This document shows, piece after piece, positions 45,076 through 56,045 of a stretch of 64,000 nt of DNA (positions are counted from its first letter, which is position 1; every line of letters begins with the position of its first letter). The translations under genes were made by a program, and so were the position numbers. The notes under the pieces are model-generated. The model did not search any database. It was not told the DNA's origin and saw only the letters and a list, made by a program, of their open reading frames with translations. Source of the stretch: Trogon surrucura (lineage: Eukaryota > Chordata > Aves > Trogoniformes > Trogonidae); assembly GCA_020746105.1 (NCBI GenBank), contig CM036657.1:5620417-5684416 (forward strand), given 5' to 3'.

Positions 45076-45305
45076 GAATCACAGAATCACAGAGTGTTAG
45101 AGGTTGGAAGGGACCTCAAAGATCATCTAGTCCAACCCCCCTGTCAAAGCAGGATCACCTACAGTAGATCGCAGAGGAACGCGTCCAGGTGGGTTTTGAA
45201 TGTCTCCAGAGAAGGAGACTCCACTACCTCCCTGGGCAGCCTGTTCCAGTGCTCGGTCACCCTCACTGTGAAAAAGTTTTTCCTAATATTTTTATGGAAC
45301 CTCCT
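45076..45305 (-). mobile_element. CR1 3' fragment, minus strand
   Basis: CR1 tail and ORF2 C-terminus on the minus strand (GAATCACAGAATCACAG to AACCTCCT). Cut at 45305 by an ERV LTR. Confidence 0.9.
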
Positions 45306-45489
45306 TGTGAGGGACTAGTTAGATGTCTCAAATAGTAAACAAACCAGAGGCGCCTGCCTGGCGCCTGTCTGTGTTTGTGAGGGGGTGACTCAGCCCTTTG
45401 CTGAGCCCCGTGCCCCAGCCCTGCACTGGTGGAGCTGTGGGGTGGGTAGGGCTTGGATCTGTGGCTGCAAGAAGCCAGGAGAGGGAGTA
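45306..45489 (+). mobile_element. ERVL-type LTR fragment (U3 part)
   Basis: Starts TGTGAGGGACTAGTTAG and matches the first about 180 bp of the LTR at 51509-51857. It breaks off at about 45489 before any TATA box. Probably the truncated 5' LTR of the element whose pol remnant follows. Confidence 0.8.
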
Positions 45490-45502
45490 TATTTAAAGTA
45501 TA

Positions 45503-46345
45503 TTGATTGGTGACCCTGAGGCCACTGCAGTGAGGCAAACTCAAACTGAATTAATTGCCCATTTGGAAAACTTAGGACTTCACATTCCAGAAGAAAAAAT
45601 ACAGCTTCCTGCTTATGAAGTGAAGTTCCTGGGTCTTTGGTGGAGGGGAGGAGCTGTATGTATTCCTCCAGAAACCTTAACTACCCTTGAACAAGTAAAA
45701 ATACCTGTAAGCAAAAAGGAATTGCAACATGTTTTAGGCCTCCTGGTATTTTGGAGGAAATATATTCCATTTTTCTCTATTATAGCTCACCCTTTATATG
45801 ATTTGACACATGAAAGGGCGATTTGGAACTGGACTCCTGTGCATGAGGAGGCTTTAAAGCTACTAGTTCTTGAGGTTGGGATATACCAAGCCCTGGTACC
45901 CATACACCCTACAGACCACACAGACTGGGGTTTTGCAATTCGTGGAATGTCTATACCTATTCGGCTTTATCCATGTAGCTTAAAAGGTGCAGAAAAGCGG
46001 TATTCAGTGTGGGAAAAAGGCCTCTTTGTAGTAAGTCTGGCTCTGCAAGAAGTTGGAAGAATCATACAGCGACAATCAGTTATTCTAAGAGGACCCTTCA
46101 AGGTCTTGAAGTCACTGTTAGCTGGAACCACACCCTCTGCAGGGGTTGCACAGCGAGAAACAGTGAGGAAATGGTATATGCACACAGCACAAACAGAAGA
46201 GGGAGCAAAAGCTAAGCCCTTATGGCATTCTCAGCTCCTACCTCCACCATGGCCTTCACACTTGATATCTGTGTTTGGATCGCCACAGATGCAAATGCTA
46301 AAGAACATAAAATCATTGGCCCGATGGATAGTACTGTGCTTTTAA
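45503..46345 (+). pseudogene. pol: ERVL-like pol fragment (RT thumb/connection and RNase H start)
   Basis: 280-codon open fragment with RQTQTELIAHLENLGLHIPE, QLPAYEVKFLGLWWRGG, KELQHVLGLLVFWRKYIPFF, HPLYDLTHE and an RNase H-like DHTDWGF segment. These blocks follow the catalytic palm in ERVL-type RT. The YxDD palm and everything upstream are missing, as is integrase. It lies between the LTR fragment at 45306 and later CR1 insertions. Confidence 0.75.
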
Positions 46346-47064
46346 TTGATGGGTTCAGACAAAGTTGATGTCCTCTTTGTATCTTTCAGGGATTTAAGGG
46401 CAAAACATTTTCATCATTGCTCTCTATTTGCTGTGCCCTTTGTTTGATCATTGTATTGTTTGTATAGATCATAATAGTATGTTTTGGAAATATGTACCGC
46501 TAATGATTATTAATATTACCTGTGTAATTTTATGTGACTGTGTTGTATGTTATAACAGGGAACTTTAAAGGATCTATAATCGTCGAGTTTGTGTCCCATA
46601 TCTTCAGGAGAAGGTATTGGATCATCTAAGGTTAGACTCTCCAAATTGTGGGAAGGTAAACTGCAATACATGTACCACTGATTTCTCTTGGAACAGAACA
46701 TAAGCTCTGTTCGAATATCAAAATTGAGATGGGGCCTGGAGCATGCCTATGTAGGCAGCTCTATTTGAAATGACATCTCCTTGTCCTGAAGAGTTCTTTA
46801 TACTGTGCCATATATTTGACGCTTTTGGAGAATTAAATCTACAGGTTTAGCAAGTCTTCAAGATGACTGTGCAAGACTCATTGGCATTGGACGTGTCATG
46901 TTAAAGGGATAAGGACTACCTAATGGAGGAAGGATGCTGCGTCATTTCCCATAATGCCACCGCCTTTATGGAGAAAGCACACATGAAGTTGAAGGAAGCT
47001 GCAGACAGGACAAGGAAATTATTACAGAATGGACTACTCACCACATTCAGGAGAGCTTCTAAGG
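46346..47064. other. No gene seen
   Basis: About 720 bp of AT-rich sequence, possibly decayed 3' part of the ERVL-like element. No motif recognised. Confidence 0.45.
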
Positions 47065-47810
47065 ACTGTAATGTTAGAATTCTCCATTTTTGGTGAGGTA
47101 AGGAGAGGGCTCAGCAGAATTGCCACCTTGGACTTCCGGAGGGCTGACTTTGGTCTCTTCAGGTCCATGGTTAAGGGAGTTCCTTGGGAGGCTGTTCTGG
47201 AGGGCATGGGAGCCCAGGAAGGCTGGGCATACGTTAAGGAATTAATTTTAAAGGTGCAGGAGCTAACTATACCCAAGTCACGAAAGATGAGCCGACAGGG
47301 AAGGAGACCAGCCTGGCTGAACAGAGAGCTTTGGCTGGAACTTAGGAACAACAGGAGAGTTTATGGCCTATGGAAGAGGGGGCAGGCAAGCTATGAGGAT
47401 TATAAACAAGAAGTGAAGCTGTGCAGGGAGAAAATTAGAAAGGCTAAAGCCCAACTAGAACTAAACATGGCCACTGTGGTGAAGAATAACAAGAAAAGTT
47501 TCTATAAATACATTAACAGTAAGAGGAAATCTAGGGAGAATCTCCATCCCTTGTTGGATGCAGAGGGAAACACAGTGACCACGGATATGGAAAAAGCTGA
47601 GGTGCTTAATGCTGCCTTTGCTTCAGTCTTCAACACTAAGATCAGCTGTTCTCTGGGCACACAGCTTCCTGAGCTGGAAGAAAGGGATGCGGAACAGAAT
47701 AGGACCGACATAATCCAGGTGGAATTGGTTATGGATCTGCTTCAGAAGCTGAATCCTCATAAATCTATGGGACCTGATGGATTAGACCCTAGAGTGCTGA
47801 GGGAGCTGGC
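47065..47810 (+). mobile_element. Old CR1, part 1 (endonuclease end to pre-RT)
   Basis: The frame from 47029 encodes [41 protein letters not shown] and [18 protein letters not shown], all of CR1 ORF2 between endonuclease and RT. It is interrupted after ...RELA by a solo LTR and resumes at 49803. Distinctly older subfamily than the full-length CR1. Confidence 0.9.
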
Positions 47811-48456
47811 TGTGATACTTTACCCGGAGGGTTTCAGACTTGCTGAATGCAGGTGTTCACTTATCTGTTGTGCAGACCCTGAGAACGGAGGAAAACAAGG
47901 CCTACACAGTGAGAAACAGCCCAAGGAGGGAGTCTTGTGACGACAGGATGGCCCTGTTTTGGCTAAGGAGCAAGGCCGCATGGAGACGAATGGCGTGAAC
48001 ATCATCCTGCAAATAGATAAGTTGTTGCAAAATAAAATCCTGAAGGCCACAGGGCCCAGAGTGGAAATTTTTACCCTAATATCCCTATATGACTATAGTC
48101 ACCCACTCTTCACTCAAATCATGCTGAATGCCACCCCGGGGGAGGGTGAAAGATAGTATATAAGGAACATAGAGGGTATGTGTCGTTGGGAGGAGAAGAC
48201 CCCAGAAGAGGAAGAGGCAGTCGACGGGCTGTGCTCCTTCTCCTTCACCCAGGGCAGAGACGCCTTCTTGGTAAGAATTGTGATTCCACCTTTTGGTGGG
48301 TAATACCCGGGGTATGTAATACCCGGGATAGTATTTTGCTAGCATTAGTATCGTATATTAGTGCTATTGCAGAGAGTGAATTTATCAACGGCAACTCCGA
48401 AGCTTGTATCTGTCGCTTCAATAAATTACTTATTGTTAGTTACCTTGCAAATTGTC

Positions 48457-48553
48457 TCAGTGCAAGTCCTTAAACGGGGCTCTGAAAATTCAGTGCAAGC
48501 CCTTAGTGGGGCTCTGAAAACTCAGTGCAAGTCCCTAACGGGACTCTGAAACA
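48457..48553. repeat. Three-unit tandem repeat of 32-33 bp in the LTR
   Basis: Three adjacent units begin TCAGTGCAAG and end GGGCTCTGAAA or GGACTCTGAAA (48457-48489, 48490-48521, 48522-48553). They lie just 3' of the AATAAA, that is in the R/U5 part, and directly 5' of the CR1 insertion. Confidence 0.85.
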
Positions 48554-48555
48554 AG

Positions 48556-49750
48556 CAAGGTGGATAGATGATGGCAGAGCGGTGGATGTGGTCTACCTTG
48601 ACTTCAGTAAAGCATTTGACACAGTCTCCCACAGCATCCTTGCTGCTAAACTGAGGAAGTGTGGTCTAGACTCTCGGGTAGTGAGGTGGACTGTGAACTG
48701 GCTAACGGGAAGAAGCCAGAGAGTTGTGGTCAATGGGGTGGAGTCTGGTCGGAGGCCTGTATCCAGTGGAGTCCCTCAAGGGTCGGTACTGGGACCAGTA
48801 TTATTCAATAAATTCATCGATGACTTGGATGAGGGACTAGAGAGTACTATCAGCAAGTTTGGTGATGACACCAAGCTGGGAGGAGTGGCTGACACACCAG
48901 AAGGTTGTGATGCCATTCAGCGAGACCTGGACAGGCTGGAGGGTTGGGCGGGGAAAAATTTAATGAAATATAACAAGGGTAAGTGTAGAGTCTTGCATCT
49001 GGGTAGGAACAACCCCAGGTTCCAGTATAAGTTGGGGAATGACTTATTAGAGAGTAGTGTAGGGGAAAGGGACCTGGGAGTCTTGGTGGACAGCAGGATG
49101 ACCATGAGCCAGCACTGTGCCCTTGTGGCCAGGAAGGCCAATGGCATCCTGGGGTGTATTAGAAGGGGGGTGGTTAGTAGGTCGAGAGAGGTTCTCCTTC
49201 CCCTCTACTCTGCCCTGGTGAGACCCCATCTGGAATATTGTGTCCAGTTCTGGGCCCCTCAGTTCAAGAAAGACAGGGAACTGCTGGAGAGAGTCCAGCA
49301 CAGGGCAACTAGGATGATGAAGGGAGTGGAGCATCTCCCTTATGAGGAAAGGCTGAGGGAGCTGGGGCTCTTTAGTTTGGAGAAGAGGAGACTGAGGGGT
49401 GACCTCATTAATGTTTACAAATATATCAAGGGTGAGTGTCACGAGGATGGAGCCAGGCTCTTCTCGGTGACAACCACTGATAGGACAAGGGGTAATGGGC
49501 TGAAAATGGAACATAAGAGGTTCAACTTAAACCCGAGAAGAAACTTCTTCTCAGTGAGGGTGACGGAGCACTGGAACAGGCTGCCCAGAGAGGTTGTGGA
49601 GTCTCCTTCTCTGGAGACATTCAAGACCTGCCTGGACACGTTCCTGTGTAGCATAATCTAGGCATTCCTGCTCTGGCAGGGGGATTGGACTTGATGATCT
49701 TTCGAGGTCCCTTCCAATCCCTAACATTCTATGATTCTATGATTCTATGA
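48556..49750 (+). mobile_element. Young 5'-truncated CR1
   Basis: The frame 48525-49661 encodes ORF2 from within RT ([24 protein letters not shown]) to the C-terminus, uninterrupted, with three ATTCTATG-type tail units ending at 49750. The second catalytic segment reads FGDDTKLG, where the full-length copies have FADDTKLG. Close to the full-length CR1. Confidence 0.95.
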
Positions 49751-49802
49751 AGTGCTTAACTGCGGTACATGCCTCTCACAGCCACATACCTTTCACGCGA
49801 CA

Positions 49803-51317
49803 CTGGCGGATGTGGTCGCCAAGCCACTCTCCATCATCTTTCAGCAGTCCTGGTTAACTGGGGATGTCCCAGTGGAGTGGAGGCTGGCAAATGTAACGCC
49901 CATCTTCAAGAAGGGCAGCAAGGAGGATCCTGGTAGCTACAGACCTGTCAGTCTTACCTCAGTGCCGGGAAAGGTGATGGAACAAATAATCTCAAGAGCC
50001 ATCACAGAACAATTAAAAGCCAAAAGGGTGATCGGGCCCAGTCAACATGGATTCATGAGGGGCAGATCCTGCTTGACAAATCTAATCTCGTTCTATAACA
50101 GGGTGATCTCCTTAGAGGATGAGGGGAAGGCTGTTGATGTAGTTTACCTGGAGTTCAGTAAGGCCTTTGACACTGTCCCCCACAATATCCTTATGGCCAA
50201 GTTGGCTGCCCATGGTTTGGATGGACACATACTCTGCTGGGTGAAACACTGGCTGGATGGTCGGGCCCAAAGAGTTGTGGTCAATGGAGTTAAATCCAGT
50301 TGGCAGCAAGTCACGTGTGGTGTCCCTCAGGGCTCGGTGCTGGGGCCACTCCTGTTTAACATCTTCATCAGTGATCTTGATGAGGGGATCGAGTGCACCC
50401 TCAGCAAGTTTTCAGATGACACCAAGCTGGGAGGGAGTGTCAGTCTGCTGGAGGGTAGAAAGGCTCTACAGAGGGACCTGGATAGACGGGATAGATGGGC
50501 CAAGGACAACTTCATGGAATTCCACAGAGCCAAGCATAGGGTCCTGCATTTTGGTCACAGCAACCCCATGCAACGCTATAGGCTTGGGGAAGGGTGGCTG
50601 GAAGGCTGTCTGGCGGAAAAGGACCTGGGCATTCTGATTGACAGACGGCTGAATATGAGCCAGCAGTGTGCCCAGGAGGTCAAGAAGGCCAACGGCATCC
50701 TGGCTTGTATTGGAAATTGTGTGACCAGCAGGAGTAGGGAGGTGATTGTCCCCCTGTACTCAGCACTGGTGAGGCCACACCTTGAGTATTGTGTTCAGTT
50801 TTGGGCACCTCAGTATAAGAGGATATCGAGGTGTTGGAGCGAGTGCAGAAGAGGGTGACAAAAGTAGTGAAGGGCCTGGAGAATAGACCGTATGAGGAGC
50901 AATTGAGGGAGCTGGGACTGTTCGGTTTGAGGAAGAGGAGGCTGAGGGGGGACCTCATCATGCTCTACAATTCCTTGAAAGGACATTGTAGAGAGGTTGG
51001 TGCTGGTCTCTTCTCACAGGTCATTAGGGACAGAACCAGGGGGGAATGGGTTCAAGTTGCAACAGGGCAAGTTTAGACTGGACATTAGGAAGAAATTCTT
51101 CATGGAAAGAGTGGAAAGACACTGGAACGGACTGCCTAGGGAGGCGATTGAATCGCCATCCCTGGATGTGTTTAAGTGTCGCTTAGATGTGGTGTTGGGC
51201 GATATGGTTTAGGGGTGAACTTGTAGTGGAGGGTTAATGGTTGTAGTGTAGGGTTAATGGTTGGACTTGATGATCCCAAGGGTCTTTTCCAACCTGAACT
51301 GTTCTATGATTCTATGA
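49803..51317 (+). mobile_element. Old CR1, part 2 (RT to 3' tail)
   Basis: Continues ORF2: [76 protein letters not shown] frameshift near 50825 moves the C-terminal part to the frame at 50831-51076 and another near 51060 moves it again. The tail TTCTATGATTCTATGAC ends at about 51317. Confidence 0.9.
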
Positions 51318-51508
51318 CTGTCGGGGTGGGGAGAGTGGCACATAAAAATGAAAATGATAGTGTTAACAGGTTTTGTATTTCAGTTGCTGGAATTGCCATA
51401 GTTCCTGTGATTCTGCTACTTCTTTTCTCTCCCCTTTCCTGTGAAATCACCACCCCAGAAGACCTTGGAGAAGAAGATACCTGATAGACTGTTTGAGCCA
51501 CGGGGTGG
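51318..51508 (+). pseudogene. Possible retroviral membrane-anchor remnant before an LTR
   Basis: Short open stretch with a hydrophobic segment (VAGIAIVPVILLLLFSPLSC) followed by an acidic tail and stop, about 20 bases before the LTR at 51509. Position and hydrophobicity suggest the C-terminus of an env. No other env motif remains, so this is tentative. Confidence 0.4.
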
Positions 51509-51857
51509 TGTGAGGGACTAGATAGATGTCTCAAACAGTAAACAAGCCAGAGCCACCTGCCTGGCGCTTGTCTGTGTTTTTTGGGGGGGTGACTCAGCCC
51601 TTTGCTGAGCCCCCTGCCCCAGCCCTGCACCGGTGGAGCTGTGGGGGTGGGTAGGGCTTGGACCTCTGTCTGCAAGAAGTCGGGAGAGGGAGGGGTAACA
51701 CATCCCGCCCTCAGAAGCTCCCACCATCCCCCGAACCAATTCCCGGTCTGTGGCGGGAACTTGACTGTATAAAAGGCAATCACCCTGGGCAATTGAGAAC
51801 TCTTCGCTCGCCATTAGAGGATTGCTGTGACCGTTGCTGGATCCAGGGGTGGTCCCA
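51509..51857 (+). mobile_element. ERVL-type LTR, 3' truncated
   Basis: Begins TGTGAGGGACTAGATAG, shares U3 with 45306-45489, and has TATA box GTATAAAAGGC near 51767 followed by an R/U5-like region. At about 51857 it runs into minus-strand pol sequence of another element, so its 3' end is missing. Confidence 0.8.
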
Positions 51858-52330
51858 GTCCGCATCTTCCACGGGCACATCTTTCAGGTCATCTCCGCTG
51901 GAGTACACCTGCTCCATCACCTGCAAGCGATCGTGATTTAGCTCAGGGTCAGCAGTTAGGAAATCCGCTGGATTCGGGATCGCAGTCACTCTAAATTCTA
52001 TGTCGTACTGCTCCAAAAGAACAGCTTAGCAATTCAGCATCCAGTTTGGTGACAGCCACTGTCCTCCTTTTTGCTCTAGGACAGCTTTAACTGCATGGGG
52101 TACAAATACAGTCAGTCTCTGTCCAAGTGTTAACTTCTGCACCTCCTGGATCAATAGCGCTGTTGCCGCCACTGCTCAGGGACATGCTGTCCCTCCTTTG
52201 CTGACATTATCTCGTTGTTTTGAAAAGTATCTTCTAATTTAACTGGCTACTGCTTTCGCCTTACTGGTCTGGCATCTGGCTTTAGTTGGATGGTTACTGG
52301 TTCAGCTGCTTGAGATCTTCCTGTGCTTCT
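51858..52330 (-). pseudogene. pol: Gammaretrovirus-like pol remnant, minus strand
   Basis: Minus strand, 5' to 3': an RT N-terminal piece (about 52330-52240, VTIQLKPDARPVRRKQ, matching VEVRLKEGRKPVRIKQ of ERV3), a large deletion, then the RT-RNase H connection (VFVPHAVKAVLEQKGGQWLS, YDIEFRVTAIPNPADFL, DLKDVPVEDADW), matching the same region of ERV3 at 57390-57650. Several stops. Belongs with the minus-strand leader and LTR at 52440-53668. Confidence 0.8.
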
Positions 52331-52439
52331 GAGGCCCAAACCGTTTCATCTGTCAAGAGACCTTGAAAGGATTCTTTCTAGGTGGGAGTCAGAGAGTTCT
52401 CCCTCCGTGTTATAAGAGTTCTAAGACTCTACAATTGCT

Positions 52440-53100
52440 TTGTTCATTTCCAACTGCACCCCTCGCAGGATAACGGAACCGCGGATCAGAACTCCACCCT
52501 CGCTTCCCAGTCAGACTGCATCTCACTCAGTCGCACACTCACACACAATGAATGGACATTTTCATTTACAAAGTATTAAGCAAACAATTATTACACCAGG
52601 GGTTATCCCTCTAGCAGCTGCTGTCAAAATCCAGTTAGTCATATGACAAGATTACAAGATTCCGCTTGCCCTTCTCCTGCTTCTTACATAGTCATTAGCA
52701 GGTCCGTCCTGGCTCCTGTCTGGGATGCAGCGGCAATCTTTAGGGCTACTCTATCTACCCTCAAGATCGCTAGCAGCCACTTCTTGTGGTCAATAGCCCT
52801 CCCTTCAAACATACCAGGGTACCCTTATCTCTCACGGAGACTTTGTTGTACGCCAGACGTCTCTGCGTGAATTACCGGTGGCTCCGGCCAAGCGTATCCT
52901 TATGACTTACTGGCTTTTCCCTTTCTCGTAAAACATACTGTTTAACTCCGCTACTATTATAGATGGTCGTTGTCTGCCGCAGCAGTGAATGGCTGAGGGC
53001 GAAGTTCCTCCGAGAGCTCAGCTCTGGGCGCACCTAGGACGTTCGCTCCTCAGTCGGTCCTGCAGTCAAGCAAGACAAGTCCCATCTGGGGTGCCAAATT
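52440..53100 (-). other. Primer-binding site and leader of the minus-strand element
   Basis: Next to the LTR, the minus strand reads TTTGGCACCCCAGATGGGAC (about 53083-53100), a plausible tRNA primer-binding site. Downstream leader segments match the ERV3 leader: GCAGGACCGACTGAGGAG against GCAGGATCGACTGTGGAG, GACGGACCTGCTAATGA against GACAGACCTGCTAATGA, and GGAGTTCTGATCC in both. There is no gag. Confidence 0.75.
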
Positions 53101-53668
53101 GACATGCAGAATAAAAACTCTATAACCCAGAAGATTATAAAGTAGGTATGTTTTTATCAGCGCTGGGTGCATGACAGATTTGCCTCCAAAAACGTGCACA
53201 CCTGAACCATGCAGCTACCTTGGTTATATGCAGTAAAAGTTACATATTCATTAGACGCCTACACATATTCATGAGCTATCCCGAAAAAGGCACTCAGTTC
53301 TGGTGGTCAGCAGCTCCTCCTCTTGATGCTTGCACGGTGCCTCCGGGTGGTCTTGGGCAGGGGTCTTCAGGGATGAAGGCCGTATGTCTTCCTCACGATG
53401 AACTTTTTACCCTCGTCCCAAAACTAGTGGTTCTCAGCATTTTTTCGCAAGAAGTTTTGTTATCAAATTGCACAAGGGGGTTCGTCACCAGATGTTCCTT
53501 GTTAGTTGCCCTTATCACTAGTGTCCTTGTTAATTTGTCTTTGTTTTATGTTCTTTTACAATGGGTACTGAACAAGCTCATCCTCCTTATTCTAAGGCCT
53601 CTGACTGATTGCGTCCTAACAAGCCTGAGAGGGTGCCTCTCACTAGATGCTTTTTCCCCTATCAAAGG
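53101..53668 (-). mobile_element. LTR of the minus-strand gammaretrovirus-like element
   Basis: On the minus strand it ends TTCTGCATGTCA before the primer-binding site. It shares blocks with the ERV3 LTR (AAGTTCATCGTGAGGAAGAC against AAGTGCATAGCGAGGAAGAC; ACATACCTACTTTATAATC against ACATATCTACTTTACAATC). It meets the ERV3 5' LTR head to head at 53668/53669, where CCTATCAAAG and CTTTGATAGG form an inverted pair. Confidence 0.8.
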
Positions 53669-54138
53669 TACTGATTAATTATGTGGATTGTTAATGTATT
53701 CTTTGATAGGAGTTGAGCATTGCAGAAACCCACTGGAGCAGTTCAAGACCAGTTGATACCAGCTCCGCATTTTGGATGGAAGCCCAAAGATGACTGAGTC
53801 TGTGCAAGGAACTAAAGGTGAAAAGTGCATAGCGAGGAAGACTACGAGCCTTCCTCTAGAAGACCCCCAACGACCACCACCAGGAGGCACTACGCAGGCG
53901 CAGACAGGAGGAGATTATGGAAATGACTCATTTTAATACGAAGCGGGACAGGTTATGCATATGTATAGGCGTATTGCGAAACTTTATGAATATGCAACAC
54001 TTTAATGTATATAGTCAAGGCAGGTGCCGCGTTGAGGTACGCATGGCTTTGACAGATGACCGTACGTGCGTCCAACGCTGAAATCAACATATCTACTTTA
54101 CAATCAAATTGATTGTGGAGTCTGCATTCCGCAAGTCA
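53669..54138 (+). mobile_element. ERV3 5' LTR (5' end missing)
   Basis: 470 bp aligning with 61780-62250, ending GCATTCCGCAAGTCA. It lacks the first about 57 bp present in the 3' LTR, lost at the junction with the opposing LTR. A primer-binding-site-like TTTGGCGAGCCAGCCAGG follows (54141). The LTR pair shows many substitutions, so the insertion is not recent. Confidence 0.88.
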
Positions 54139-55053
54139 GTTTTGGCGAGCCAGCCAGGAGAGCCTCTGCTTGGCTGCAGGATCGACTGTGGAGCAGACGC
54201 CCCTAGGCGCCCCACGAGCCTTCCCTCGGAGGAGCCTCCGCTGCCATCCGCTCACTGCGGGAGTAGGACAAGAACCTCCTGAGCCCGCGGAACAAAACGG
54301 TATGTTTAATTAATATAGGAAGCCTGTAAGTCATACGCGTGGTCAGGGCAGCTGGTAAATCGTACAGAGACATCTGGAGTGCAGCACAGTCCCCGTAAGG
54401 GAGGGTACCCTGAGGGAAGGGAATTTGCTCATTGGCAGGCTGCCCGAGACTGCTTTTAAGGGCTGACTGAGCAAATTCAAGGTTGCCGCTGTATTCCAAT
54501 AGTGAAAGCCAGGACAGACCTGCTAATGATTGTATAAGAAGCAGGTGAAGGGTAAGCGGACCTCCTGTGATTCCATTATTCTTAATTTTACTACCTCATG
54601 TGAATTTGTTAATTTTAACTTTGCTGCTGATAATTTTGATTTGTGTGATTGTATGAAAGGATGAGTGATTGAGATGTAGTCTGACTACGAAGCGAGTGCG
54701 GAGTTCTGATCCACAGTTCCGTGTTCTCCTTGAGGAGAGTGGCCGGAGACGAACGAAGAGTATGAAATTTTATCCTTGTTATTGTAATACGGGTTTTTGA
54801 GGCTGGTGGGGGGAGGGAATCACTTTTCAGGTGGCTTGGACTTAAAAGTGCTTTCCTCAAACCCCCAACAGGTGTGTTAGGAATTTGAGATAATTTAATT
54901 AGTGTGTAAGAGAGAGAATTTGATCCCTGACCTTTGGAATGTGTGGGAGGAAGGTTGGGAAAAGGTTGTAAAAGTTTGTAAGAAACAGTTTGTGTGAAAA
55001 CTTGAGAAAAGACAGAAAAACAAATAGTTGTAGATTTATAAAGATATTACAAG
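54139..55053 (+). other. ERV3 primer-binding site and leader
   Basis: About 900 bp without ORFs between the 5' LTR and the gag start. Matches parts of the minus-strand element's leader. Probably contains the splice donor and packaging region, which I cannot pinpoint. Confidence 0.65.
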
Positions 55054-55810
55054 ATGGGTAACACTCAAGGAGAAATTTTGAAGAAAAGCCCCTTAGGCTG
55101 CGTATTAGCACACTAGAAGGACATTAACAGGACAGGGGGCACAGATAGTAAAAAGATTCTTATTAAATATTGTAATCAGTCGTGGCCACTTTATAAACTG
55201 GAAAATGATGCCAAGTGGCCTCTTAACAGATCTTTAGAATATAACAATCTTTTACAGCTGATGCTGTTTTTGCGGCGAGGAGGGAAATGGGATGAGGTTT
55301 CATATGCGGATATGTTTTTTGCTCTCTGAAATCATCCAGAGTGGCAGAGGGACTGTGGGATGGGCCCACCATAGGACCCCATGGTGCTTGCATTAGAGAA
55401 GGAAAATAATAAAGATCCCAAAGCCAGATTGAAGTGGTGTTGCTCAGCGTGCAGTATTGGCCAGAGATGCATTAGAACAGATAAAGTGCATCAAACCTCA
55501 GAACAAGACTTAACAGATTTGTTTGCACCCCCTCCTCGACCACAGGAACAAGATGTAGACTCGGATACCACTCCTACCCCCCTCCGGACAGCCCTGTAGC
55601 CTCCATACTAGACAAAAATGTGCCTCAGTAATTTTACAGATGTCCCTCCAAGAGGCAGTAAGGCCTGACAGTGGGACAATGTTAATTAAAGTGCCTTTTT
55701 CCACTACTGATTTAGGAGAATGGAAAAGGGTTGCCAAGGATTACAGGAGCAATCCAGTGATGGTATCTAAACACTTTCAGTTTACAGTGAAACAGCATAA
55801 CCCTAATTGG
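55054..55810 (+). pseudogene. gag: ERV3 gag remnant: matrix and capsid N-terminus
   Basis: Starts MGNTQGEILKKSPLG (myristoylation-type N-terminus of gammaretrovirus-like matrix) with stops inside. It continues through an NQSWPLYKLEND segment and a proline-rich APPPRPQEQD linker. A frame change follows, then a capsid N-terminus (VPFSTTDLGEWKRVAKDYRS). Capsid breaks off at about 55810, where protease sequence begins. The capsid C-terminal domain and nucleocapsid are deleted. Confidence 0.8.
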
Positions 55811-56045
55811 AACGAAAAACAGGAAACAGAATTTTTGGTTGACACGGGGGCAACGTATTCAGTTTTAAATCAAGCATTGATACCTCTGCGAAACGATTAT
55901 ATCACAGTAACAGGGGCAACTGGCCAAAGTGAAAAGGCGTATTTCTGCAAACAGTTATAAACTGAGACAGCAATGGGGCATACACAAATTCTTGTATATG
56001 CCCAACTCACCAAAGGCCCTTTTGGGAAGGGATTTATTCTAACAG
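55811..56045 (+). pseudogene. pro: ERV3 protease remnant
   Basis: Aspartic protease active site LVDTGATYSVL in frame with the preceding capsid remnant (ORF 55640-55960), then a stop. The C-terminal half of protease continues in another register before pol at 56046. Confidence 0.8.

Larger units (their letters stand above)
47811..49802 (+). mobile_element. Solo LTR inside the old CR1, itself split by a younger CR1
   Basis: Starts TGTGATACTTTACCC (47811) and ends TTTCACGCGACA (49802), flanked by the 5-bp duplication CTGGC (47806-47810 and 49803-49807). Contains GTATATAAGG near 48154 and AATAAA near 48421, so it is in plus orientation. A CR1 occupies 48556-49750, leaving LTR pieces 47811-48555 and 49751-49802. 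Removing both restores continuity of the old CR1. Confidence 0.85.

Noticed and set aside
46346-47064. Possible env of the ERVL-like element
   Set aside because: No signal peptide, cysteine motif or anchor seen; only short random ORFs.
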